DNA of 64,000 nt, taken from assembly GCF_037975245.1 (NCBI RefSeq), contig NC_092570.1, positions 2,189,501 to 2,253,500 on the forward strand, written 5' to 3'. The DNA comes from Apostichopus japonicus. Lineage: Eukaryota; Echinodermata; Holothuroidea; Aspidochirotida; Stichopodidae. This document shows, piece by piece, positions 44,503 through 57,366 of this stretch (positions are counted from its first letter, which is position 1; each line of letters starts with the position of its first letter). Below the pieces are notes generated by a model. That model saw nothing but the letters and a program-made list of their open reading frames with translations, ran no database searches and was not told the DNA's origin. Both the position numbers and the translations under genes were made by a program.

Positions 44503-45578
44503 GGCGTCACACACAGATACGTAAGCACACCTAACACACACATCACCATCGTAGACTACTTTTGCTTGGTGCAAGGAATAAACAAAAATTCTCTTCTGAT
44601 ATCGTGTAAAAATATGTGAGGACGTCTTTAGTTTCAATGATCCATTTCGGTCTTATTCTGCATCGGTACCGGTAAATAACGCTTGATAGTAATTGGTCAA
44701 CAAATTCAATGGAGTTCTTTAATAATTTCTAAACGACCTTGCCAGGTTAGATATCTCGTATTCAGTAAACGAATGTATAGGCTGTGAAAGGTTCCTATAC
44801 GGGAAGCCATAACACAAATTAACTGGATAATTAGCAGTAAAGGTCCTTCCGTTTGTTTCACAGTTGACCTAATTGCAATTCATGATTAAGATCTACACTT
44901 TTAACGGAAAGGATAGACCAAAGTGTCCCCTAAGACCAACAACTCCCTGCTAAGACTCATCATTTGTGATTCAGTTCAAGCAGATGTTTATTTAACGTGT
45001 TTGAATATACTGTAAAGTTAAGCTTATAAAACAACAACAATTAAATTTCATCTGTTCAATGTGGATTACTAATATACTATAGCATCTGTCTGAAGATTTG
45101 ACATAACGATGTATTCTTACAAAGCCAAATTTCTTTCCTCGGGAAGGAAACACAATACAACTTACAAGCAGAGGCCACCGTATTGTATTTTATTCCAGAT
45201 TGCTTGGAAGAATAAAAAAAAACGTGTCATGCATTTAAACTTATTACTGTACATTGCTGAAGAACAATTTATAGAGAATTTACATGCGAAATATTGCAAC
45301 TATAGCCTCAGTTAGCACGAAGTCTAACATTTCACAACCTGGCGATACAATATGTTCCTTTAAAGAGATTTCCCATTTAAAATAGGTTAGGCGAGGTTAA
45401 AGATTAAGCACATGTGTCCGTGTTGAAGAAATGGCATATCGGAAATAAATAATCTCACGGACTGGTCATTATAGAATTAGGAAACGTTTCTCAACACTTT
45501 GAAGTTGAATTACAACTCGAAGACTGCATGTCTCAATTGAGCAAGCCTTGTTCCATCCAATTAAGCATAGGCCTATGT

Positions 45579-45579
<1 letters not shown>
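44503..45579. other. Noncoding, no recognised feature
   Basis: AT-rich unique-looking sequence. Confidence 0.45.

Positions 45580-45636
<57 letters not shown>
45580..45636. repeat. (AT)n microsatellite
   Basis: About 28 uninterrupted AT units. The Ile/Tyr repeat frames through it are artefacts. Confidence 0.97.
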
Positions 45637-45639
<3 letters not shown>

Positions 45640-48600
45640 TTATTTATTGATAATTTTCCTAATTCTCTAAGCCGGCTAGATTGCGGGTATACTCAATCTT
45701 GTACACTTGTATCTGTACTATTGATTTACAGAATACCCCGAGTGAGAGTGAATATCCGTGAGAGAGATTACATGCAAGAACATTCAACAATTCTAGAATA
45801 CGGGTCACGAGTACACTGCACGGTCTGCTAGTTTCCCCCATCTTTCCATTAAATTTCGAGAAACGAAGTACCACATGATCGAGTCTAATTCAATGCAATC
45901 TCTTGGTTTTAAAGATTCGTTTTGTGCTCATTCGGAAGGCAGGAATTATAACATGCAACCTTCTCTGTTCGGTTTTTCCGTTCCCCTTTGTTTTTTTCCT
46001 TTTCTTTTGTTTTTTACTATATTTTCTGATAGTATTTTGGAATCTTTACGAATGTCTCAAGATTCAAAATTTGCTTCAAATGATACCTTCATAGCAAGTC
46101 GGCTAGTATCCGATCGACAGTGCCATACATTGTCACCGGTTTAGTGGTCCAACAGGTGACGATGAGGGCCTTTAAAGCAGGCGGCGCTTTTTGCAACTCG
46201 GCCGAAACTAACACCTTTTGCAACAAGAAGAAATTCGTTCCGTCGACACCTACCTCTGACAGCTAAGTTGCATTTGGTCAAGCGGCGGTCCGGTTTGAAG
46301 CCAGTATGCCGCTAGGCCAATCCAGGGTATAACGTAACTGTTAACATAAACAAGAACCTAGTGTTTACTCTGAACTTACAATCATAGAACGTTTAAGCTT
46401 AAAAGTGGATCCTTACCACTTCCCTCCTATCTCCCCTTATATCTAACCCTATACTATGCCCTTCTCACCACTACTTATCCCCTCACCGTTCCCCTGATCC
46501 TCGCAAAGTTCATTATACCAAGCAAAAGGGACGAAAGATGTATCTATGATCGGAAAAGAATCGATGCAATTAACTTCCTTCTGATATCCTACCATGTCGG
46601 TTTTCCCATGAAGATTTAAAAATTGTTCAACGAGACAAACTTTATATTTTTAACATGCACAGATTTCCGGTACTTCGAAATTCTTGATGTCATTAATGTC
46701 ATGAGAGAAAGTAACACCAGAACAGGAAAGTACGAAATGTATGTATGTTCTATATTTCACCATCCTGTTCATGTATATTTTCTTTTCTTCATACAAAGTT
46801 CCTTGTGAAACTGAATTTTAAAATATTAGCCGGATATCTGCGGGATCAAGAAAGATTAACTTCAAAAGAATGATTAGCCCATTTAAGATGAAAGTAAAAT
46901 GATATAGACCGTTGAACAACTTCCACTTTCACGTCTGGATAAATACCACATGTTACATGTTTTAAATGTATAGGTTAATAAATTTCATGAGAAGACTATG
47001 ATCACACGGTTTATATACATAATATATGCTATATATACTTACTAAAATACACAGATGGAAGAAAGAAAATATTCAATTTTGATTGAATTATCATCATTTG
47101 ACGGGTGTCAAAAATAATTATTATTATAAGAACCCGTTAGGGATCTTTTTGTCTCTTGTTTTATTAAAGCAGCCCTCAATGTGTTACAGGCAGTTAAATG
47201 GATTCTAACATGAGATATATATATATACATTTAAAGAAAGCATATTATTAAAAAAATACATTTTACGTTACACAGTTAGGCTATATTCCATTAATAAGAA
47301 ATTTTCAAATTTATGAAAAAATGTTAAAAACAGAAATTCAGACGAGACGTGTTTTAACATATTTTATTTTATTTACATAAAGTGCTTTCAAGAAACTAAA
47401 TCTATACTGAATACATTTACATTTTTGTTTTCTCTCACTCATTCTCAAAAAAAGAAAGAAAAAAAAGGAAGGCAAAAAAAGACATAAATGTTTGAAATTA
47501 TTTTGATATCTCACGATAATCAATGCAGAAAGTATATTGGAATGATGCATTATTGAGTCTTGTTTTAAGAATTTAGGACCGGTCATATCAATACTAGGGT
47601 GGTGGGCAGTGGGCTGAAGGGGGAGGGGGTGGTGGCGGGAGACTAACGGAAGAGGTGAAAGTGGAAGCGTACGTAAACGTTGATGTCAAATGTTTTCAAG
47701 CCCGGTACTTGCATGTTAGTCCGTGAGCGTCATTTCGTAAACGATATCACCGCATATAGATCCACCCATGTCGCTTGCTAAGGCCCCTTGGTGCTATTAT
47801 GCATGAAGTATATACCTTTGCGTTCCTGGACCCTGGGACTTGGAAAGAGATGGAAGCTTTTTGTATATACTTATCACCAATTTCAAATGTGTGCACATTT
47901 ACGCCTCCTGCTCCTCCCCCCCCCCCCACCCTCGCTGACAGTATACCAAACTAGTACTGATCGAGACCTCCCTATGTATAGTTACTGTATAATGTAATAT
48001 ACAAAGAACTCTGTGACGTCATTTCATCAGTGATGTATCCATTACTTTGTATACAACGTATCGTCAGTTTCAAATGCCGTTAGTTGCGCCCACCACTGAC
48101 AGTAGACCATAGAAATTGAACTACTTCAATTTCTATGCAGTAGACCAAACTACTATATGGCCGAGACCTCCCTTTGTACTTGCTGCTACTGTATATATTG
48201 TAATGAAAGTACTTTGTCTCAAAAGATATTATCCTTACTTTGCACAAAACCTGCCCAATCTGCGGCAATGATTCCTTTTGAAGTTGTTAATTGTTGGCTC
48301 TGTTCTCAGCTTGTTGAACTTCACACACACTCACCTGAATTACACTGCTTTGTTTAGACTGTGCTTATAACTGCATCGATTTAACACACTTCGGTCAAGT
48401 TCAATCCTGTTTTGCTTTATAATAAATTCTCAATCAAAACACGCTGGAGTCACGTACAAAAGAGAAAAAAGATATACAGGTCTAGCCTTTAAGACAGTCA
48501 TACATGACTTACATGAAACCATTGCAAATCTAAGACACCGTTACCTCTGGAATAATATGACCAATCAGTGTTCACAATAGAGTAAACGAGAATACTGTTT

Positions 48601-49689
48601 TGCAGACAAGCAATCGCATATATCTCCTCTGCCATTATGTAATATAGATGCTTCGATTAAACATCTCCTTCCCACATCCCCCCCCCCCATCCCGGCTACC
48701 GTATATCTCCATACTCAAGCATACAGTTAATGGCCATGCCTCATATTGTCTTGTAAGCACTACTGGCTAAACAGGTACCATTACCATTTGTTGAGCCCTG
48801 GATGAGCATGGGGTAGGCGGGAGTGGCAGGGGGGGGGGCGTAAGAGATTCGAATGAGCCTCAATGAGGGACCGGATGCAGGGGTTTTAACGACAAGATAA
48901 TATTTGAGGAAGTACTAAGTCTCAAGAGGTGTATACCGTACCGTATATGTGAAGGTGAGGTGAAGGAAGGCGGAGGGGGGGGGGGTGAATTGAGAGCGAG
49001 AGCTCAGTTCGTCAGCGACTTAAACCCTACCACTTCATTCTTCTCTGGACACTCTTTGTGAAAATGCTTCAATATCCCACATTGCAACGATTCATAACTC
49101 GAGTCTATAGTGAAGTGGCTAGCCAATTTTATCCCCATAAAAAAATATCTTTTTGTGACTCGAGTCAGTGACTCGACTCGGCACAGGAAAATCACTGGCA
49201 AAGGACTCGAGCCGGCCTTAAAATGACGTCATCCACTCTGCCATCCTGCATATTATACGGATATCTTGCGGTATATGTTCATATAGGATGAAGTGTCTTG
49301 AGCGCCGTTATGTCCTATCAAAACCAAAGAACTTGAAGTAACTTCGATAATCAAAAAACTTGATGTAACTTCGGCTCCATCCTGTCAAGTGTTAGCTATG
49401 TAACAAAGTACCTATTTTATATGTATATGTTCTGCTAATGGGCTCATTTTTTCGTACATGCCGTTATTTATCTATTAAGTTATTTTATATTCATATTACG
49501 TGTTGGTGCTTACGTCCAAAGTTTTACAATGGGCTCATTATGGTCGTTTACATTTTTATTCGTTAAGAAAGAACATGGGCACAAAAACCAAACAACCAAA
49601 CGACGGATCCGCTCTTTATCCCCACTCCCCTTGCAACAAGACTGTGACCTTGTGATCATCGTCAGGTGTGTCACGATTCCCATAGGAAT
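45637..49689. other. Noncoding, gene-poor
   Basis: No supported gene in about 4 kb. Seen: C/G runs near 47918, 48679, 48831 and 48975; a short direct repeat ACAGTAGACCA.A at 48099 and 48139; and a CTCGAGTC-rich block at 49097-49210 resembling that near 21117. Confidence 0.45.
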
Positions 49690-49733
49690 GGAACAGATAC
49701 TACACACGATCTTAGCCAAAGGCCGAGAAGTTC
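49690..49733 (-). pseudogene. U2 snRNA-like 5' fragment
   Basis: The minus strand reads CTTCTCGGCCTTTGGCTAAG, then ATCGTGTGTAGTATCTGTTC. Compared with the conserved U2 5' end there is one T fewer in the CCTTTTGGC loop and changes in ATCAAGTG, but the branch-point-pairing GTAGTA is intact. After TCTGTTC the similarity stops: the Sm site and 3' stem-loops are absent and unrelated sequence follows. A truncated pseudogene or an snRNA-headed SINE are the options. Confidence 0.7.
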
Positions 49734-51334
49734 TTACTAAAATGGTCCTGGTTGCCGATCAATTTTCCATGGCAATGAAGTGGCTTTCATACCGATTAAT
49801 ATACTAACGATCCGAACAAGGCTTACTAATGAAGGTAAATGTTGAAATCCAGAGGCCGGAGGTTTTATTACTAGCCGGATTTTCTTCGAAGGCAACATAG
49901 GACATCGTCACATTTGTGCATTTGCTTTGTTCTTTAAACCCCTTTTTATTAACCTACAAGTCAAGAAAGTCATGCTAGTGTCGAAACGTCCTCGCCCTCT
50001 GTTATACATGTTTTGTCTAAGTTTATGGTACTTTAATTGGTTTGTATACATTTGATGTCTGTACAACCTTATGTAGCGTGTATAAAGAATCAAACTAAAC
50101 CTCCAAAATAGATGGTCGTTCAGTTCAGGAAACTGTCGGAGACTCACACTCCATGAGAAGCGAGATTAAAAAGAGATTTACGAAAGGAAACGTGCGATTA
50201 TCCGATACTACAGCTGTAGTGCAAAAAAGAAATGACATTAATGAACCTGGCAAGAAAATGTTCATAAGATGAAAAAAAAATGTGATAAACCGCCAGCTCA
50301 CGTTCTATAGCGGGAAGGTTTATACTCCTGTCTAGTCTAAGGGATGGCCGGTGCAGGTCTACGAACTGAAAACGGGAAACCAGAGTTTCCGTCCCGTCGG
50401 AAACTAGACCAGACTTTTCAGACTGTTTACTGTAATTTTTCCAAGTATTTATTACCGGTGTTTAATTTTCATATTTTACAACCCTCAGATGTAATATTTG
50501 TATTTGCGAGACTTGATGCATTGAAGGAGGAAACTGTAGATAAAATAGATGAAAGAGAGACAGTGAGAGCGACGGATGCGGAGATGGCTAGCTACATGGA
50601 TTTCAAAGGAGACACAAAGTTAATCCAACCATCATCTATAGCATAATATCAGGGAGAGAGAGAGAGAGATCTTTGTGAAAAACAACTCACCCCCAAACAG
50701 GTAAGAAAAATTTTGCTCCGTTTTGAGAGATATATTCTTAGTTTTAAATATCGGAGTGTCTATATATATATAGTTGTACATCTGTAATGTCATATAGCGC
50801 CACTAAAGGTTCTTGAAACTTTTGATTTTCCCCCTGTTTTTTTTCTATCTCTCTCCATTGTTTAAAATTAAGAATGTTCGCCAAGAATGAAAGCCGAGGC
50901 GAGGATGCTTTGTCTTTCGCGAAGTTAATGTAATTTTTATACTTCATCGTTAATGTCATAATTTTATTCAATTTGGTAGACAATGAAGCGAATCTAGTCT
51001 TGCATGTAACACGTGAGACTACTTTGAACACAATATTCACCTTTCGTAGTTGATTATATCGTGGACTTGGCTAGCTAACCAGATGGGCCCAAGGCCTCCG
51101 ATCTCCGGGGAATGGGAGTGGGGGGGGGGGGCGTTGGAATGAAATCTGAGATGAATCATAGACACATGTAGTATATGATTCTTTGAATCCTTGTTGCTTT
51201 TTATAATAATTTCAGATATTTCGATATTAATAAGAACAAGATCTTAACCATGTATGCAACATACGGCACGCACAATATATAAACACACATTAACTATACA
51301 CATGTGGATCATACTGTAAGCACAACGCAAACGT
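49734..51334. other. Noncoding, no recognised feature
   Basis: Includes a (GA)n tract near 50652-50670 and a G run near 51120. A 100-codon plus frame at 50344-50646 shows no family resemblance and is treated as chance. Confidence 0.45.
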
Positions 51335-51690
51335 CGGTCAATCAATGAATCAATCAAAAATCATTCAATCAATCAATCAATCGTACATGATACAAACAAC
51401 CAATCATAATTCGTTCAATCAGCCAACCAATCGATAGACCAATAAATAAATTGGTCCAACAAATATCAATTGATCAGTTACACTCAGTCAATCAATCAAT
51501 GAATTGGATATTATGTACCCATCAGGAATTCCCCTCTTTGCCATCAGTTTTATAAACTATACCAAATCTGATTGATCAATCACTCATTGATTTAACGATC
51601 AATCGTTCAATCAGCCAATCGATCGACCAATCATGATTTTCTATCCATATACTCGCCTCTTAGCCATCAGTTAGGCCTATGTAAACTTTT
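51335..51690. repeat. Degenerate (AATC)n repeat with a higher-order duplication
   Basis: Many AATC/TCAATCAA units. A larger block recurs about 190-200 bp apart: CGTTCAATCAGCCAACCAAT at 51412 and CGTTCAATCAGCCAATCGAT at 51604, then in each case a CC(T/A)CTTTGCCATCAG-like segment (51531 and 51656). Confidence 0.8.
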
Positions 51691-53507
51691 TTTGCTTTTA
51701 AAAACCTTTAAAAACTAAGTCCTTCTGGAAGGTTTCACGTGGTTTGCTATTTCCAAACGGTTGTACTATAGTGCATGCATTCATGTATATCTGATTTGCC
51801 AAATTAGGCTAACATAAAGTTTGGTAAAACAAAGGGGTTGACCACAACTTGAGCAATTTAATCTTTTTTATATATTATCTTAATTAAAATTGGATAATTT
51901 TGGTCATATTGTTTGCCAAACGTAGGAAAAAAAGGATACTTTAACGGGAGAAGATGTAACGACCCGACCCAGAAAGCCTATCCGCTATACAAGATAGTTT
52001 AAACATAAAATATGAGGTGAACGACTCCCAAAGTATCCGTTTACGCCCCAATAAATTGTTTGACGAACCAATCTTGAAAATAATCTTCCGACAAAGAAAA
52101 AAAAAGATCAGTGAATTTAAAGCGGTGTATTCTTTTGGATAGTTTCGAATGCTGTACATCTGCCGAGTTCAATTTGAACTGCATATGATCACGTTGATTG
52201 AAAATTAAATCGCAGCGGACGTAATTAATAACCAAGATATGAAATAATGTTATCAAAATAAAAAAAGCTGAAAATAACATATGAATAAATTAATAGATTA
52301 AGCTTTATGCGCAAAGTCGTTGGTTAAGAATATATTGACGTATTTTTCAGACAGTTTGACATATATCGTGTATCCAATGTAATATGACGTTTCATGTATG
52401 TACTGACTGGTGTATTGTGCATACATTGTGAAATTTGCCAGAGGCGCCGAATACGCTGCTAGCTTACGACCATATGCTATACCTCTATCCATCTCCTCCC
52501 ATCGACCAAGCCGCGCCGTTTTTGCACGCACAACCCCAAAACAGAAACTTATATATCTTACGTCTTCTCTGGAAGTGTTCTCAGATATTTTCTGGACCTA
52601 GGGCGGGTGGAGGGGATTACTGGGTTGGGGCCCACGATAGGCGCTTGTCTCACTAGCGTAGTATGTAATCCGGAACTATGTAGGTATTCCTATGTACATA
52701 GACACTATATATTTGGTCGGAGCATGGGTAAACATACCAGGATGAGCCAATGAATTGCTTTAACAAGCTCTCATACAGCAAAATATATATATTTCATTGA
52801 ATAAAAAGCAAGCGAGCCGGAAAAGGCAACTTCGAAAGAAGACGAATAAGACTAAGAATAACGCTGACCTTTCAAAGCGTCATAGCAGGGCCATTTAATG
52901 TGAAATAAAACCCGCATCTTTCACTTAATTAATCTAAAACTATTAAGAAGGGGAGAGTATCCTCGGATGGTAGGGTGTCATCATTTTCATTATTTATTTA
53001 TTTACATATAAATTATTGTTTTTGCGAGAAAAAGAAAGATCTCATGTTTACACATAACGTGAGAACTTCCTTCGCTATTTTTACAATTTTTTTCACCATC
53101 ATTCGCTATAGATTTTTCTTTATATTGATGGGTACCCGGTACTTCGGTATGAATTAGTTCGTCTGTATTATAGTTTTCGAAGTATTTACTGTCACTTTCA
53201 AGACAAAGTTGGTTGACGAGAAATTCTGCCAACTTTATATTTCATATTGTTACAATGTCTTGCTGCTTAATGCAATTTGAGAATGCCCCATCCAAGAACT
53301 AAGTATATATGAATGGATATGGTGGAAATAAAATCTGTTTTGATTAATTGTAGTAATAAAAACTCAGAAACTGGAGAGCAAACCTCGTACAATTTCAGGT
53401 TGAATGCATGCATGGACATCTACAGAAAAAATATTGATAATAAACCAGAGGAGGCAATCAACCATCAGCCTTTCGAAAACTTTTAAATCGACCGAAAGAT
53501 TAACCAG
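51691..53507. other. Noncoding, no recognised feature
   Basis: AT-rich sequence without supported genes or repeats. Confidence 0.45.
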
Positions 53508-53514
53508 CTGTTAA

Positions 53515-53898
53515 GTTAAGTTAAGTTGAAGGTTTACAGTCTTGTATGAGGCTAATGCCTCCTCACACGACTTTACAACTTAACCCCTGGTCATTGGTAA
53601 CTTGTCACACCCACACACCAAAGTGTGCACAATTCAATCAATCTCTCCTGGGGCACCACAGTGCACCACAACCACGTGTCCCCCGGGGGGACTTCCCATA
53701 GGGTGCAGCCACAAACCGGCGCACGCAACTATATTTACAAGTTACCTCGCAGGTCCCCATTTATACACCTGGGTGAAGAGAGGCAATGGAGATAAAGCGC
53801 CTTGCCCAAGAACACAACGTAATGATCTGGTCAGGGCTCGAACCTGTAATCCTTAGATCACAAGTCCACTGCCTTAACCACTTGACCACAACGCCCTC
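53515..53898 (-). mobile_element. tRNA-derived SINE, full length, copy D, with target duplication
   Basis: Minus-strand head GGGCGTTGTGGTCAAGTGGT, with A and B boxes as in copy A (GGTTCGAGCCC), the central CACCCAGGTGTATAAATGGG block and the tail ending GTTTACAGTC on plus. The 3' tail is (TTAAG)n-like (53515-53530 region). CTGTTAA flanks both sides (53508-53514 and 53899-53905), consistent with a short target-site duplication. Confidence 0.9.
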
Positions 53899-53905
53899 CT
53901 GTTAA

Positions 53906-55076
53906 CAGGTATAAAGGTTTTCCATGGGGAAGTGCACCGTTGCAATCGGGCACAACAATATGCATCAACATACCTCTTCGTAAGACATGACTTGAAGAAA
54001 TTCAGAAATATGAATCCACGTTCGTTTTACTGTGTCGTTGGGAAGTTACGTTGCAGCAATCATAACAAACCTCCCTAAAAATAACAAGCATGCATGATAA
54101 AAAAAAACATTAAAAAAGAATGTAGTCGAAAAATGGTGCAAAATAGAAGGTCATATTAAACATTTAAAAAATCATAAATTTAGTTGTTAAAGTGTCATGG
54201 GTATATAATATATCTTTCTTCACACATTCTTTCGCCTGTATAGTGAATCTTCCAGTTTACCCGTGCCCCTTGTATCTCTTCACGGGCGCAGGTAATTTTG
54301 TTCCTGTAGATATGTGTAAATTTACAGGGTGACAAGTCGGGGACATATGGGACCCGCGCACTACCACCTACCCACCCACCTCCCCTCAAGATTCGCTAAA
54401 ACTAAAAAACTAAAAAGCGATCGTTTGCATAAATTAGACGTGCCTCTTTTGGTTATACGCAGTACCATTTTTGTTTTCATTTTGTGATTAAAAATAAACA
54501 CTTTATGGCATTGAGAAAGTATTGTCTTGAAAAATCAAAAATGAAATAAAACATGTTATGCTGTCGAAAAAATTAAGAAACGTCTATGTTATCAAATAAA
54601 AAAGTGTCATTTTGTTGAAAAAAATACTCAGTTACTATATTATAGATATACCCTGTTATCTGTGACGTCATAAACATTTCGTTGGTACCGTAAAAGGCCT
54701 GTCAATTATGCACAATTACTCTAGTGATATACCTTTTTTTCCATAAATTAAAAAACAAAGACATGGCTTGATCAGGGCCACCGATATGCCAGAGGGAGGA
54801 GGGGAAGTTGGTGGGGAGCTACCTCAACATTTCCACAGAAATAATAGTATATGTAGTAATGTCATACAAAACTTAACTCTTACTTTTCATTACTTAGCAT
54901 TTTCATCTAGGGAAACTATCTATCGATGGTATTTTAATGCTGAGTATGGTGAAGCTAAGGAAAAGGGATATGCCATCATCCCTTAACAGTCATCGTCCCG
55001 CCCACTCGCCTACCCTCCAACACCGTAAAATTCTGTATCGAACACGCTCAAATTTGGGCAAACCAAAGAACGCACC
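53906..55076. other. Noncoding, no recognised feature
   Basis: AT-rich, with several poly-A tracts. No gene seen. Confidence 0.45.
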
Positions 55077-55442
55077 TTAAAGGGTGTGAAGACTCGCGCA
55101 CAAAGAAACGTCTCATGTCGGTAATCTGACCTAGTTTCGAATGAGGTGTAACGGAAGTGTTAGACACCACCATCGATCCCAGAAAGTACACACACAGCTT
55201 GCTACCGTCGGTAATTAGACACTAGTGTACAGTCAATACATACAGCTACGGTCAATACCCACAACACAGTGTACATAGCAGCGATGGACATCTCAGGTCT
55301 AGATAAAATATAACAAGGTATCACGTTTCATTATACTGTCTGCATTTTGTAGCGACAAGAAGAAAACTTCACTTGCAAGCAACGGAAAGTTAACTTTTTC
55401 AGAGTGCGGCACGCGGTTTGGGGCGAGTCTTCAATGCCTTAA
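55077..55442 (+). mobile_element. TTAA-flanked MITE, copy 3 of 3
   Basis: TTAA at 55077-55080 and 55439-55442. Same ends and body as copies 1 and 2, including TTAGACACCACCATCGATCC and TTGCAAGCAACGGAAAGTTA. Confidence 0.9.
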
Positions 55443-55564
55443 GCATACTTCACGTCGAGGTGAGTATAAAAATTATGACCCCCCCCCCCCCAAATGAAAA
55501 GATTCACCCCATAATAATCATCACCCCTATCCGGACCCTATCACTGCTTATGGTCAAAGGGCAC

Positions 55565-55965
55565 AACAAGTTAACAGTATGGTGAATTCGAAGGCGCGTG
55601 CTGTGTCAGTGAGTGTGTCTGGCCATACCTTTAGGTTCCCGGTTCCGAATCCCAGACGGAACAAGATCGTTTTGACGTAATCAAAATGCGATATAGGTCA
55701 GTGTTTTGCTGAGGGGAATCTTCCGGGGATTTTGGTATGTCTGGTTTTCGAATTAGCAAATGGCGATTGAGTTTCCTTTCGATTCTTCAGCATCTGGAGA
55801 AAGTGGTCAGATTCTCGGGTACACCCGCGTTCGTAGGAGTGGGACGTTAAGTGGTGTGGTCCCATAAGCAGGAATGGGTGCGATAATTGTATACGCCTAT
55901 AGTAACTCTTTGAGCACTCATCGCAAAGAGAAGGCTTGATATAAGCAGGTGTTCATCCACGATGA
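55565..55965 (+). mobile_element. Candidate SINE-like element with B-box-like GGTTCCGAATCCC
   Basis: GTGAGTGTGTCTGGCCATAC followed about 15 bp later by GGTTCCGAATCCCAGACGGA resembles a tRNA-derived head with one inserted base in the B box. Downstream GGAGTGGGACGTTAAGTGGT is a word I associate with SINE bodies. Single copy in this window and the ends are not definable, so it is tentative. Confidence 0.4.
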
Positions 55966-57207
55966 ACACAGGGTTAAAGGGTTCCAAAATAGCTTCTTTT
56001 GGCTTCCTATATAGCCATGGGAACTATTGAAAACTTCAACTTCAAAGTTATCAGAGTTTTTCTTCGATAAATCTTAACACCTGCAGGAAGTCACATTAGG
56101 GCGTCGGAACATTTCGTGAGAGAATTTACATTTTGAGGTTGTATTCTGGGCTGCAGGGTTGTATAAGTTGGTCACTGTGACCAAACAATGACGTATGTAT
56201 TCACAGGACACCTCTCAAATTAACTATAATAAGGCACCTATGGAGGTGACAGGTGACAGCTGTCTCTAACAGGAGGGTGGGGGGGGGGTTGTTAAGTGGT
56301 AAAGCCCAGGGCAGTGGTCAACTGTAGGAGGCATGGGAAATTGTGGGGCTAAAAATAATTGTGCATTCTCATTTTCATAATTTACTTGAAGGAAAATTAA
56401 GACGCTGTTTAAAAGCTACATTTACTGATGTGAGAATCAAACCGTACCCAATCAGACCCGGCACCAGAAATCCATTAATTTTGTTTCGTCGGGGTGTGGG
56501 GGTGGTGGTGGAGTAGGGGTGTTAACATAGTTGTTCTTTAATGTCAATCCTGGATTCTTTGAGAATTTATTGTTTGGTGTAAGGGTCTTATAGATGCAAA
56601 ATGATGATATCGTTTCAATAATTTTAACTACATTTGTTAAGTATAAGTTTAACTAGTGCAAGTGTGGTATAACATGTAAGCCATGTAGACGTCTCATAAC
56701 TTCTGGTTCTCTTCCCCCTCCCACACACCCCTCCCTTTCCCAAATAACATCGAATTCACACACTATGGGGACTTAAATGAAGCCCCCCCCCCCCACTTCC
56801 AAAAATACAAAAAGGAAAAGTGGAGAAAGTGATACGCGCCAGCGACGTCAAAATGACGAAAGTGAATCATGAGTCGCAACCATTCTCACCCAGGAAATGG
56901 CTAATATACTAACAAGATGTTTCTCAGACAGATTCCCAGAGACAACATCATCTGTGCTACCTTTTCATAAATCCAAACGCATCATTTGACGCTGATTTCG
57001 TCTGAACGCAGCTGCATGTGCTTGAATCAATTACTCCAATTACATAACCATACTGCACTACCTATAGGGATGAAATTCACATAACGCTGCCTTTTAAGTT
57101 CCTTTTGATACATTTTGTCGATGCTATATTTTATCCCATAATACTTTTTAGCCTCTAGTTTGGCTGATGAAGTTTTAATTCAAAATAATGAAGTAAAAAT
57201 TTGATTC
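55966..57207. other. Noncoding, no recognised feature
   Basis: G and C runs near 56279 and 56785. No gene seen. Confidence 0.45.
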
Positions 57208-57366
57208 CTTTTTGGTTTTCCGAAAGGGAAAACGATGAAGTAAATTTTTGCCGACCTTGCAAAGTTGTGAGGAGGACCGCGGGTTGCCAAGCCGGTAATG
57301 ATTATAAACGCGGATCGCAAAGTCGGCAACATACAGAAAGTCTGTACTCAAAGCCAAGACTTTGTT
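57208..57366 (+). repeat. Dispersed repeat, pair with 19757-19915
   Basis: Same word order as the copy in DCUN1D1 intron 4: TTTTTGGTTTTCCGAAAGGG, CCGACCTTGCAAAGTTGTGA, GGAGGACC, GCCGGTAATGATTATAAACG and CAACATACAGAAAG. Confidence 0.6.

Noticed and set aside
49529-49807. 92-codon plus-strand frame as a protein
   Set aside because: It runs antisense across the U2 snRNA-like fragment and shows no domain.
50344-50646. 100-codon plus-strand frame as a gene or exon
   Set aside because: No homology recognised, no clear splice context, and codon usage is not distinctive.
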